A DNA stretch of 64,000 nucleotides from Ceratodon purpureus. Lineage: Eukaryota > Streptophyta > Bryopsida > Pseudoditrichales > Ditrichaceae. The notes below the pieces were generated by a model. It saw only the letters and a program-made list of their open reading frames with translations, was not told where the DNA came from and searched no databases. Shown here in pieces: positions 22,363 to 33,372 of this stretch; the first letter of the stretch is position 1, and each line of letters begins with the position of its first letter. Made by a program: the position numbers and the translations under genes. The stretch spans positions 54,239,477 through 54,303,476 of the forward strand of contig CM026426.1 of NCBI GenBank assembly GCA_014871385.1. The letters are read 5' to 3'.

Positions 22363-23487
22363 TTAGTGTATAGGGATTGAGTTGGGGGAGAGTGGGAGGG
22401 GAGGTAAACAACATCGTGATGAAGGCAGGGGGCACAGAGGGGGGAATAAGAGGAGTGTTGAGGGAAAGAGTGGAGAGAAAATGCAGACTTCATTGCGGGT
22501 GTTGGCACAGAGACATGATCGAAGTGCTGCAAAAAAATTTAGTCTAGGGTTTAGCAGATGAGCGGGTGCACGCAGAAGCACTCTGCAAAGCGATAAGCGA
22601 GGGGATGGACTTATAATTAGGGGGGGGGGGGGTGGCAACTGAGGAGCGAAGGATGTCGGAGGAGACATGCGGATGGAGGTGGAGGTGTCGGAGGCCGGCA
22701 AGATATAATTCTCAAGATTGGTATCAATTGCGGAGGTAAGACCTACAACGCGGGCAGTGAATTCCTTGAATGTGGTAGAGAGTTGGTTGATGCGGTGTTG
22801 GACAGCGGCGGTGTGGGCGATGATGGTGGTTGACGCTGATTGGACTTGTGTTGACGTGTGGCCGTTGATGTGATTTCCAAGGGCAGTGAGGCGCTGCTCC
22901 ATTTGTTGCTCAACTTTGGTGATGGCAGCAGTGAATGTCGCTTCGGTCAGTGCGGGGGATTGGGTGGCTGAGTTTGAGATTGCGGTGATGGCGTCCTGGT
23001 TGGGAGGGTGTCAAGAATGCGGGCGGCGTGGGAAGGTGTGGTGCCATCAATGCTCTAGTAATGTGGTTCGAAGTTGATGTAGTGTTCGAGGAACTCCAGT
23101 GCTTTGCGGCGGCACCACATTGTATACACTTGCGTGTTGAGGCAAGTGAAGAAAGCTATACCACTGTGTCTGTTGCTAAGGTCCGCTTGGGTGTTGCTGT
23201 AACTGATGGTGAGAACGTTGTGTGTGCGCAGGAGTTTGTGCAAGGCAGAGGTGACTAGGGTCTTCATTGCGGGGCAGGTTGCGGACGATGATCGTGGTGG
23301 TCGTCTTCGAGCCCCGGTGTCGAGGGTGCCCGTCTCTGCGGCAATGTTTGAAACAGTCACGGGTTCTTGGTGGATGACGGGAAGGTGGGCCAGGAGGTAT
23401 TGTTTGGAGGATTTGGTGGTGACTGTATCCGTAGCGGAGGTGCTGGTGCGGTTTGTGTGGGAACATGTTAAGTTAGTTTTTAGCTAG
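22363..23487 (-). pseudogene. LINE ORF1, C-terminal half
   Basis: Continues ORF1 after the 1.4-kb insertion, in the same frame as the upstream half (23360-23055), then shifts frame at about 22,950. Visible parts: an MKTLVTSALHKLL...YTMWCRRKALEFLEHY segment, then a helical Gln/Thr/Ala-rich stretch (EQRLTALGNHINGH...RINQLSTTFKEFTARV) that fits a coiled coil, then a Pro-rich tail. Coiled-coil ORF1 proteins bind element RNA in LINEs. No CCHC knuckle was seen. Stops after FEPHY and frameshifts disrupt it. Confidence 0.6.
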
Positions 23488-24920
23488 ATAGCAATAGAAA
23501 TAGGTTAGGAAAATTGTTTTAGTGTTAATTTTTTAGTTAAATAGCACAAAAGTAATAGTGGTAGATAATTTGCGCATAGAGCCAAGTGTGAAAGGGCTAA
23601 AGGATAAAAGGGTTAAGGAAAAGAGTTTCATTTTAGCCAAAGACCGGATTGGAAAATCTGGATTAAAAGATCCGGGTGCCTGATCCGGGTGCTTGATCTC
23701 GGTGCCCAATCTGGGTGCATGATCTGGGAGCCCAATCCGGGTTCAAGATCCGGGTTGGAGGATCTGAGATCCAAAAATTGTGGATCTGAGATCCGAAATT
23801 CATGGAGCACCAAATGGGCGGTGCTAAGGGCGCGTGGGCGCCTGATTTGAGTTAGGGTTAGGGTTAGCATTGTGTTTACAAGGGGGGGATCTTCCGGTAC
23901 TCCCTGGTCCTCTTTCTTTGTTTCCTTTTCTCTATGAAGTAAAGCCTCACCTAGAGTTTTGCTGCAAGTGTTGAGTCCAGAGTTCTTTACAGACGTGCGA
24001 GTGAGCTTTGAGAGGACTACTTGGAGGGAGGAGCTTGGGAGAGTACCCGGATCTATCTTAGGGTCTAGTTTTGGGGTTGGTTGAAAGACTACGTGTAGTA
24101 GGAGTGAAGCCTCACTGGGTGTGTTTGCTTGTATAACTTTCATGTGGGATAGCCATTGTTAGGTTGGGTATGATCCGGGAAGAGCCTCGGAAGCGCCAAT
24201 CGACCTTTTGAGAGGTTCCACAGTATCTGAAAGGGGTAGACAGCAAGTGGTACGGGTCGCCTAGTTATCTGGTCACCAAACTCCCCTCCAAAACTGGATC
24301 CAGATCCGGATACCCGGAAAGATCCGAAAGGATCCGGATAGGTTCGTCGGTGTACTATTGGTAGGATTGTGGGGATTTCCTATGTGAATTGCTAGACCGG
24401 ACTGTTAACCCGAAATAGTTGTGAGGAAGTAACTGCACCCTTTGTGTTTGTTGTTGTTTTATTAATTTGATAGTGGTACTTCAGCCACTCAAATCTCTAG
24501 AAGGGTAGGAGCCATCCTTCCTAAATACCAAATGGCACCCTCTGATATAGAGGTTAAACTTCATTTTTGTGTTAATTTGTTGTGAACCGGATCCGGATTG
24601 GAAGATCCGGGTTGAAAGATCCGGGTAACCAAAACGTTTCCGGATTGGATCCGGATCCGGAAAGGAAAGGATCCGGACTTGACTTTCCGGAAAATTGGAA
24701 AGGAGGTAGTTTAAACCTCTGGTTTTGCTTACCTTTTGGGTTGTTTGACTCCTCCACTAGATTCACTCTACTGTGCTCACTTCACAGAATCCCAGGAACA
24801 ATACACGAGTCACTTTTAGGGTGTTTTATCACTTTTGAACACCTTAAGGGAATATATCGTACATGCTATGTTCTGACAGTTTGGCTTTGAGACTCTTACG
24901 ATCTCAAGATCCTGGCCACT
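23488..24920. mobile_element. 1.4-kb GGATCCGG-rich insertion in LINE ORF1
   Basis: AT-richer sequence that splits ORF1 between the VELIE and MFPHKP blocks, which share a reading frame, so it is an insertion. It carries clusters of ATCCGG/GGATCCGG at about 23655-23770, 24290-24345 and 24585-24690. A 30-bp direct repeat (GATTGGAARATCYGGRTTRA type) occurs at 23647 and 24595. No protein domain was recognised and the termini lack clear TG...CA or inverted repeats, so the class (solo LTR, non-autonomous LTR or SINE-like) is open. Confidence 0.6.
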
Positions 24921-26282
24921 CTAATATCCTGCCTCAATGAGTTCGACGAGGGATTGGCAAGTGGTACGTGTGGCTATGGCAGGGCTCTTGATCTGGAGGC
25001 GCCGGTTGAGGGAGGTAGTGAGGTTGTCATAGCCTTTCTCCACCTTCCCGATGGTGAGTTCGCCATCTTGGAGGGCGAGGGCGAAAATGCGGTTGCCTTG
25101 GAGCACGTGCAGTCCGTCTGTTTTCGGTTGGAGAAGGTCAACTTCTAAAAATCCAAACCAACGTTTTAACTTACCTCCGGCCATGGCAATGATGGGCTCT
25201 CGGTATCGGGTGGCGAGGAGGATGGCCATGCAATTGAAGCGTTCTGTCGCCTGGATTTGCCCTTCATCCTTGGTCATGTTGTGGTAATGGCTGTCAAACG
25301 TGATTAAGATTTGGTTAGTAGGTGAGAAATGTGTAGTAGCGTCGGTTTTGACATGCTTGGAAAGTTGTGTGAAGTAGAGGTAATCTCCAGTGACGATGTC
25401 AGGGCGTTGGTGAGAATACAGCCGTTGGGGGACTCGTGGGAAGGTAATGCGGCAGTGATAGACTTCTTCAATCTCAACTTCGGGCATGCCTACGCAGGTG
25501 GGCTTCTTGTCTATTCGGGTATCATAGAGGAAGGGGTCATCTTGCTCCTGTGCGTGCACCTCATGTACCGCAAAGGTAAGCTAGAGGCTGCGTTGGAGGT
25601 CTATATGGAAGAAGCGTGATCGGGGTTGGGAGCTGTGGGAAGTGGAAGCAGGGGCACGGAGTGCAGGCACTGGTTGCGCAAGCGGGGGATTCTCTGCTAT
25701 GGTGGTGACGAAAATGTCGGCGGAGTCCGCAGTTGTGGCAGGAGGCCCGGTGGGAGAAGGGGTAAGTGAATCTGGAGACTGGTTTGGGAGCGGAGGTGCA
25801 TGGGGGGGCGGTTGCTGGAGGGGGGAGGGGAGGGAGATGTCACAGACATCTTGTTGGATTTGGAAGGAGACTGAGGGAGGAGGTGCGCCCATGGTAGTCA
25901 AGGAGGGGGCGTCCATCTCGTTGTCGGAGAGTTGAAGTTGGCGCCTGCGGGACAGAGAGGCGATGGGCAGGTTGTCTTTGTCTTCAGCTGTAAATTTGCG
26001 ACTAGTGGAGTTGTATGTGTGTTGAGAGGAGGCTGCGTCTGTAGCTGCCGAGAGCTCCAAGGCCTAGTCCCGAATCTGGTTGCGGAGTCGGGCAGATTGG
26101 CGTGAGCTAGAGTTTGATGTGGTACGGGAGCTCGTATTCTTGAATGTGGGCGTGTCAGTCGGTTTGTGGATGGGGCTGAACTGCGGTTGAGGAGGTGCGG
26201 GTGTGCTTGCGGAGCTTTGAGTGTGCGAGGCCATGATGCGACACTCGGATGATGGTGGTGAAGTGTGGAGTGCTGTAGACAC
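24921..26282 (-). pseudogene. LINE ORF1, N-terminal half
   Basis: One frame runs from about 26282 to 24921 with only two stops, both TAG (26064 and 25581). The first 200 residues are Ser/Thr/Pro-rich and low in complexity. The second part looks globular: CRITFPRVPQRLYSHQ, ILITFDSHYHNMTKDE, RYREPIIAMAGGKLKRWFGF and LHVLQGNRIFALAL. I do not recognise the fold; by position it is the ORF1 RNA-binding protein. An ATG at about 26234 (MASHTQ) is a possible start. The 1.4-kb insertion truncates it at LVELIE. Confidence 0.65.
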
Positions 26283-26292
26283 AAGGGGCAGG

Positions 26293-27131
26293 TTAGTGAT
26301 ACATAAGGGTGAGAGTGATGTGGGAGAGATAGGTAGAGGGGGGGGGGGGTGTGATTAGAAGTGCGGAGTTGTGAGAGAATAACATACCTTGGGATATCTG
26401 GGAGGGGGGGATCGGGGGTTTTATAAGCAAGGAGGTAGTGTAGGGGAGCAGTGTGCGGATTTTTTGTAGGGTGGCATTGGGAGTTGGTGCGATGTTGGAC
26501 TGTGGTGCGGCACTAGGAGTAAGGCTAAAGTGGGCGGGGTGGAATGGGGTGGAGGAGAAGGTGTGTTGGAAGGGAAGGGGGCGGGAATATACTGCGGTGG
26601 TGAGAGGAGGGGGAGATGGGGGTGGTGGTGACGATGGAGAAGTGGTGACACGAATGGTGAAGTGGCCATGGGAGGTGGTGGTCAAGGGGCGGATGGAGAG
26701 TCAGGAGGGGCCTCTAGAATGGAGAAGTTGTATTTGGATGTTGTAATAATAATGTGTATTGCAATTTGGAATGGTGTGTGAAGTGTTGGGGTGTGAATCG
26801 GTGTATGGAAATGTGTGCATATGTACATGTAGGGGAGGTGAACCGATGTTAATAGTAAGCTGCGGCAGTAGAGGGGGGAGGGGTGTGCGGGGTGCGGAAT
26901 GAAGGAATTGCGGTGTAAGGGAGTAGGTGTGGGGTGTAGTGAGAAGTGGGAAGTGGGATGTGGGGTGTAGTGAGAAGTGGGAAGTGGGATGTGGGGTGTT
27001 AAGTGTGTAGATGGTAGTGAGACAGCTTCGGCAGGGAGCAAGACGGGGGGGCTAGGGTTGACTGAGAGGAAGAGAGCAATGAGCGAACGAGGATGATGGG
27101 GGTTTTGGGTAGTAGGAGACGGCTTGGCCAT
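26293..27131 (-). CDS. Pro/Thr/His-rich leader region of the LINE
   Basis: An ATG at 27131 (MAKPSPTTQ) opens a 149-codon frame on the minus strand, followed by overlapping Pro/Ser-rich frames to 26293. It is low in complexity with a partial duplication (GAAGTGGGAAGTGGGATGTG, about 26940-27000). This may be the 5' UTR or an extra N-terminal ORF; composition alone does not show that it is translated. The LINE 5' end probably lies just beyond 27131. Confidence 0.35.
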
Positions 27132-27135
27132 GGTG

Positions 27136-28493
27136 TCGAGGTAGCTCTGGTGGAGAGAAAGCCTCGCTGTGTCGAGCTGGTGTAGTCTGGTAGCAGTTGC
27201 CTAGGTGTCGGGGGAGCTCAGGTGGTGAGCAGTCAAAGAGGTGTAGAAAAACATCATTGTTGAAAATTTGTGAGGCAAGGAAATCTTGGACCTAGATTGC
27301 TACGTTAACACATAGAGCGTTGCTAAAAACTCCTAAGTAATGAACGCCCAGCAGTGCGCCATTGAGCTGCGCTGCAGCGGGGAAGGAAACCAAACAAGGC
27401 ATACTATTATAAATTGGGTAGAATATGGATGACACGATAATTTTATGATCTTATGTCTTCCGATGTCCATGCTCGACTAATTGTTGAAATGTTTATTGCA
27501 TTTGTAGATGCCATTGCAATCTTGGGCTAAAGGACCATTTCAATGTTTATGTTTATAAGCTAAAAATACTGTAGGAAGCAATACAGAGGAGAAGAGGAAA
27601 AAATCAAGGAATCTTGTCACCTTTAGAGTAAAAAATAGTCAAAAAGGTGTTTTGTAAATATGATGCATTTTAGCAATATAATGTGTCTAGACACATGGTC
27701 AAGATAACAGGGAAAATTGAAAATTGGAAGTTCATCAAAAGAAGTTGCAAAAGAACTTTATTCCAAGCTTATTGACATAGATAAATCTATGTGTGAATTG
27801 ATATACAAAGAAAATGCACCATATAATACAAATGGTAATGAATGCCATGGAGCTAGCATTGCACAACACTATAAGAAACCGATGTTTTTAGGAATGTTCT
27901 CAAAAAACATGGTGGTGTTATTGTCATGTCTCTGTGTTGGTCATTCATGTCTTGGAGAAGGTGAGGACGTTAACACATATTTTGAGATAAATTGGGCTTA
28001 TCGTACGCGGACATGGGCATGTTAGCCTAAAATTGCATGAAGTCTGGAACAATGTCCGCATCTATGGAGACGTAGCAGAGGACATCTTTGTAAACACAAA
28101 ATTACCAGGTCGACAACGGCTTAGTTTTCACAGACAGTAAAATGGGGGCAAACTTAATGGGCTGCGAGGTAACTTTCTGCCCGTAGTGATAAAAACAACA
28201 AGAAGGGCAAGGTCAGCGAAGGGAGCAAAAAAAAGATAAGAGGGATTAAAGAACCTGCTTTTATGTTATGTTTGTAAATGAAATTTACAATATCATTTAC
28301 AATATCAATTACAATGATAAATGGCTTACTACGTTCATTGTATTGTAATGTCACAATTTTTTATTCGTGTAATTTGGTTTTTATATTAATGTTTATATTA
28401 GGATAATAATAACATAGTGTATTTTAATATAATGTGATTATTAGTCTAAATTTTATAAAATTATTATTTTAAATAGAAAAGGGTTTAGACTGA
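27136..28493. other. AT-rich DNA between LINE and gypsy element
   Basis: A return to AT-rich composition. One 102-codon plus-strand frame (27717-28025) has mixed composition (KEVAKELYSKLIDIDKSM, NECHGASIAQHYKK) but no recognised family and a non-ATG start. From about 28250 to 28490 the DNA is strongly AT-rich with the repeat ATTTACAATATC. No gene can be supported. Confidence 0.5.
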
Positions 28494-28990
28494 AACCACT
28501 CATTACTGCAATCTTCATGCATTTACTCACAAATGTAATCAATTCCCTTCCTTTACTCATTGCAAATCCGTACATTATCCTGGTCCCTACTGCTAGCACT
28601 CCCTGGACCCTCCAGGATCCTCAAACTGTCCTAGCAGCAACTCTCCTACAGTCCTACATCACATCTTACACACACTACAATCTGAGAGCTCCAAAACTCC
28701 AAAGGACATAGAGAGAATGAGCTTCGCAGCCCCCTCCCCCACAACTCCATCCAAAATCCTAGCCGCCACTCTAAACCCTAATAGTTTTCATCCGACCACC
28801 AAACTTTATCCAAACACCTGACGTCATGCAACCACTTGATTTCATCCATCTGGTAGTTTTCATCCAAAACTGACAGTGTCATCCAAAACAAAGTTACTAC
28901 AGGACAGGACAGTAACTTAACAGTTTATTGTCCATCTTAGTAACTGTAGTTTTACTGCTCCCCTACTCTACTACCTTAAATCCCCGGTTA
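28494..28990 (-). repeat. 3' LTR of the gypsy element
   Basis: Matches 42687-43208 closely, sharing for example CTCATTACTGCAATCTTCAT and GGACAGGACAGTAAC. It is about 25 bp shorter, lacking parts of the TTCATCCAAAC-type internal repeat. The outer boundary shares AACCA with the 5' copy beyond the expected end, so the exact edge is uncertain by about 5 bp. Confidence 0.92.
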
Positions 28991-28996
28991 AGATTA

Positions 28997-29006
28997 TCCC
29001 CCTTTT
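28997..29006 (-). other. Polypurine tract of the gypsy element
   Basis: The minus strand reads AAAAGGGGGA a few bases before the 3' LTR start (TAACCGGGG). The position and purine run fit the plus-strand primer for LTR retrotransposon replication. Confidence 0.6.
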
Positions 29007-30430
29007 AGTCTCCATATGCTCGTTCGGGTTCTATGTGATTATGCTAAAAAATAAAGGTATTAAATAATTAATAAAGATAGTTCTAGTGGTCCTACGAGTA
29101 ATCTGATCTACACCTACTGTCTAGCCACTAACTGGTGCCGCCCCTCCTAATGCTGATGCTGGTCCCCTGGTGCTGCCTTTGGTCTTGATGCTAGTGGTAC
29201 CGGTGGTGTAGTAGGATGAGTACCTACTAGCCCATCAATACCCGAAGTGGTCTCCAGGCCACTGTTCGAAGCTCCCACCATATTCACAGATTGCCCCCCA
29301 TCAGGCATTTCTTGGTCCTCCTTCTCCTTGTGATCATCCTTAGACCACTAAATAAAAGATGAGTAAGCCTCAGCAAAACCTCATCAAATACCTGGAGTAC
29401 TTGGCCTGGTCCTCCGAGTAGGCCTAGATCTGATCCAGCACCTGCTTCTTGGAGGTAGACAGCAGATGCCTGGCCAACCTCCTAGAAGCTTGAGTAGAAG
29501 TGTCCTCAGGCACCTCCACCCTCTACCTGAGCTGCTCGTTCTCCATGGTCAGCCTGTCGAAATCCCTAAACTTGGCACTATTTTTGGCCTCCAACTCCAA
29601 CCTTGTGGTCCTGACAACCTCTGCCTAGACCTTCTGATCAACCCATGCTTGTCTCTCCCGCTCTTGGTCCTGCTGGAGTGCCACCAACTGGTACTGAGCC
29701 TGCTGCAGCTGGCTAGTCAAGTCCAAAATCTGCTTCTGCTAGCCAAGTCTGGTGCTCATCAACACCTGGTAACTTGGGCTTGACCTATCCTCCTGCTCCT
29801 GTAAAATTAACACCCGAGAAGCCTGTGCCAATGTCACCTGTAAATGCTGAACCAACTGGACCACCTCCTAGGAGACATCCACCTGGTCCTCCCTGCCTGC
29901 TGGTGCTGGTGAGAACCTGGTCTCCACTAATCCTGTGGGCACATCCACAGCTGGCTCATGCTGGTGGTCCATGGGAGCCTACTCCTGTACTTAGTCCCCC
30001 ATGACATGATCCCAGTGCGGCTCCTGGGACTGCTCCAGGTGTTGATCCTAGTGCTGGCTTTGGTGTTGTCCCTCTAATACTGGCTACTGTCTGCTGGCCA
30101 CTGGTGCAGACACTAAAACCAACTCTGGGCTACTGGAGATCTGTACTCGACTACTCACCTGCCCACGCATCCTACTCAGCTGGTATCTTCCTACTCCTGG
30201 GGTGATAGCACCCGTCACCTCCACCTCCAGGGAACCAAACTGGTCTCCCGATATCTAGAGGTATTCCCCATCCTCCTCAGTCTCTTGAGCCCACCTGACT
30301 GCTCCACCAGTGCTGATGGAGATGGCTCGGCCTTCCTCTTGCTCTTCTTCTGCTGCAGTAGTAGTCCAGGTGAAGAGGAGGACTGCCGCTCCACTAAGGT
30401 CACCTGGTCCTCCTGTCTGGTCAGCTGAGT

Positions 30431-31110
30431 CTAAAAACCCTCCCCACTGGCCAATACACCTACTGTGCTGTCTGGTGTCACATCTGGTGGTCCAGCACTG
30501 TCATCCTGCTCCTCACTAGAGCTCACCTGAGGAGCTGGATCCACATACTCCTCGTCACTCGGGAACCAGTTCCTAAGCAGAGCATCCATCAACTCTGCCC
30601 CCTTGATCTCCCTGGCCGGGCTGCTGTGAATCCAAATGAACAACCTCTTCAAGCTGGAGAGAATCAGAGGGGCCCAATTGTGGTCTCCCTTCTTCACAGC
30701 CTGGTACAAGTTCTCCAAAAGCTTGGTATTGCCGTACAGAAATGTCTTCTTCACACACATGATCTCCACCAGTGCCTTGACTCTGTCTTGGTACTCCTCA
30801 TCAAACCCCTTGATCTTGGTCCCATCAGAGGTGTGGTCTGCCCTGGTCAATCCAAACATGGTCATGTATTTCTTCTCCAGTTCCTTATTGGCCTTGGGAA
30901 CTGGTGGTGTCCTGGTCCCCTCAACCCCCAGAGCCTGCTGTATGGTCCACGCTATAATCTCCACTGGAATACCCCTCACTATGGCCCGAATCGGCATGCT
31001 ATACTCAATCTTCTCCCCCTTGGTGTACTGGAATCCCTCCACCAGGTCTGCTACCAACTCTGTGCGTGGTGCTGGCCAGGTGTACTCATAAAAGGACCCC
31101 AGTCAAACGT
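30431..31110 (-). CDS. Extra ORF downstream of integrase (env position)
   Basis: A 208-codon open frame (31057-30431) on the minus strand, preceded in frame by residues such as YTWPAPRTEL. Visible blocks: KIEYSMPIRAIVRGIPVEII, NKELEKKYMTMFGLTRAD, GFDEEYQDRVKALVEIM, LLENLYQAVKKGDHNWAPLI, then an acidic Ser/Asp/Pro tail (SSSEEQDDSAGPPD). No signal peptide or membrane segment, so it is not an envelope protein. It resembles uncharacterised plant retrotransposon-associated proteins with a VRG-x-x-V motif. It is the longest uninterrupted frame of the element. Confidence 0.6.
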
Positions 31111-33372
31111 GCTCGACCCATGCATCATCCTTGAGGTTTCTCCAACCCTGCCAATGCTCTAAGGGAAGGAAGGTGAGTTGAATAGCTCTGCCTACTTTCC
31201 TCTCAATCTAAGTTCTCTTGGGGGCTCTGGCTATGGGTTTGGTGAACTTCCTCCTGGTGGTGTTCCCTGCAATTGGACCCTATACTCCTTCTGGTCCCTC
31301 CTGAGTCGGCTGTGGGGGTTCTTCGCCCTCCCTCTGCTCCATCTCGTCCTGGTGTACTCTAACACCTGGTCATTGTAGATAGGGTCTAAGGTCTCCCTTC
31401 TGCTCTGTCCTCTTGGTAGGTGTCGCGATCCTGGTGTCTCTTGCCCCTGTCACCCCCCTAGTATCCCGACCCCCCCTGTTTTCTACTACTCTGATTAGAT
31501 GGTTCATTCTTAATAATTCTTTTGTTTTTAATTTTTCTAATTTTTTCCTAACCTCTGGCTGGTTTTTAGTTCGCACGTCTTCCTCAATGTCACTCTGTTT
31601 TCCCCACTCCCCGAAGGTTAATGCAGAACTGCACCTTAACTCCCCATACTGTCCCTGGTTCAGTTTTTCCCAAGTCCTCTCTCTGCCTTTGAATGGTGGT
31701 AGTTCCCTAGACCTCCTCGTTACAGACTCTACACTGACCCTGAATTTCCTACCCGCCGCTACTAACTGTCTCTCCCGTACTCCCTCACTTGACTGCCCTA
31801 GCTAAGAAGCTCTCCTGAATTTACGTATGCAGTCATTTACCTGTTAGCAGGTCTTGTTGTTCCTTGCTGTCCTGGTGGTTAAGTCGCCCCTCCACTATCT
31901 TCTAGGATCTCTCCTATCTATGACTCCCTCTCGCTTTGCTGTGACTGTTGAGAGATCTCCACTGCCTCCCGTCCTGTCAATTGCCCTCTCGACCATCTGG
32001 CGGTAATTGAAGACTTTGACTATTGTCCACTGCGGTTCTTCTCTGCTCCTCCCTTCTTGCCGCACATTTTGACCTTGGTGCTATTTCCTAGTACTGTTTC
32101 GCCGGTGCTCCTTGCCGCTGCTGCTGAATCGCACCCTTTGGCCGTGGTTTAGCTGAGTTGCACTGCCCCCTTGCTGCACCTCGCCGTTCCTCTGAAATTC
32201 CACCCTGCCCTAACCATGGTGCCGTTTTAGAATACCAGTCTCGAGATGCGCTCCCCTGAAACCCTTGGGCTGTCCACTGATGGCGCCCTCTAGCTGCGCC
32301 TTGCTGCTACTATGGAGTTGTGCCACACCGTAACCTTGGTGTTGTCTGCTATTACCGGCCTTCCGCTGCACCTTGCTGCCGCTCTGGAGATGTGGTCCGC
32401 TCAAACCCTCGGGCTGTCTGTTGATGCCTCTCTCCCGCTGCTCCTTGCTGCCGCTATGGAGCTGTGTCCCGCCGTGACCCTTGTGTCGTCTGCTAATACC
32501 GCCCACCTGCTAGGCCTCGTAGCTGCTCTGGAGATGCCATTCGCTAAAACCTTCGGGCTGTCGGTTGGTGCCTTCCTCTTGTTGTACCTTGCCGCCGCTA
32601 AAGAGTTGCGCCTTGCTATCGTCTTGATAGTATCTGATGGTGCTTCTCTCCTGCCGCGCCTTGCTCCCGCTATGGTGTTGCGCCCCGCCACACCCTTCGT
32701 GTTATTCCGTAGTACTCCCCTTCTGCTATGTAGGGCCGCCACTATGGAGCTGCGCCCTTTCTAACCCTATCCCGCGGTTCTCTCTATCTCGCTTCTCTGC
32801 TGCTCCTGTTGCAGCTTCTGGCTGCAGTGGTTGCCTTGCTCTCTCCTCGTTAAGGGTTTCCCTGGCTTCTAGCCCTAGCCGCCCTCTAACTCTACTCCTG
32901 GTGCAGTTTCGTGCCTCCAAATGGCGCTGGCTGCACCCTAGAGATGCTCTACCACTCTCACTCTGCTCGTATGCTCTCTTTCCTACTCCACCTCTCTCAC
33001 TCTACCCATCCTGCAAAAAAGACTGGGATCAGAGGTCCTCTCAAGGTTATATACCTTCGGCCTTTCTCCTGTCCAAGAGTTTTCATCCCTAATGGATCAA
33101 ATCAGTTGATCAACGGGATGATTTTCATCCTCCTCCTTTATGGGCTGTCCTCCAAGCTGTCCTATCCATCCTACCTTGCTATCCATCCCTGTAGGGATGA
33201 TTTCCATCACCCCGCATAGCAATGTCCACCCTCTCCTTTCATCTATTCCTGCAGTTTCATCTGTTGTCCCCCATTCTCTGATTGCTTTCTTTTTTTTACT
33301 TATTTTTTCTTTTTGATTTTTTCCTCAAGTTTTCTTTGATTTTTTCCTCTATTTCGCCTTCATCTTCTTTTC
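31111..33372 (-). other. Long post-integrase spacer of the gypsy element
   Basis: C/T-rich on the plus strand (purine-rich on the element strand) with no domain I recognise. It includes the tandem repeat at 32290-32690. Long spacers in this position are usual in large plant gypsy elements. Open frames on both strands here reflect composition. Confidence 0.55.
32290..32690 (-). repeat. About 70-bp imperfect tandem repeat inside the gypsy spacer
   Basis: CCTTGCTGCCGCTATGGAG-like blocks recur at about 32299, 32371, 32443, 32513, 32587 and 32658, a 70-73 bp period. Alternate copies differ (TATGGAG versus CTGGAGATG), suggesting a higher-order dimer of about 142 bp. The repeated Ala/Leu-rich and Arg/Ser-rich frames over it are by-products. 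Confidence 0.8.

Larger units (their letters stand above)
13330..27135 (-). mobile_element. Very long LINE-type (non-LTR) retrotransposon, decayed and interrupted
   Basis: The whole segment has a C-rich minus strand, unlike its AT-rich surroundings, and carries in order ORF1, a 2A-like motif, AP-endonuclease, reverse transcriptase with YADD, RNase H and a C-terminal domain. It runs about 13.8 kb, or about 11.2 kb after removing three insertions (18951-19359, 20897-21638, 23488-24920), which is long for a LINE. The 3' end near 13330 is inferred from the composition change; no clear poly-A tail or target duplication was found. Stops and frameshifts in every domain make it inactive. Confidence 0.85.

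Noticed and set aside
23850-23875. Telomere-like TTAGGG repeats
   Set aside because: Only two or three TTAGGG units in a row, inside an inserted element; too short for interstitial telomere DNA.
32312-33092. Plus-strand Ala/Leu-rich frames that look membrane-like
   Set aside because: They follow the 70-bp tandem repeat on the antisense strand of the gypsy element; composition artefact.
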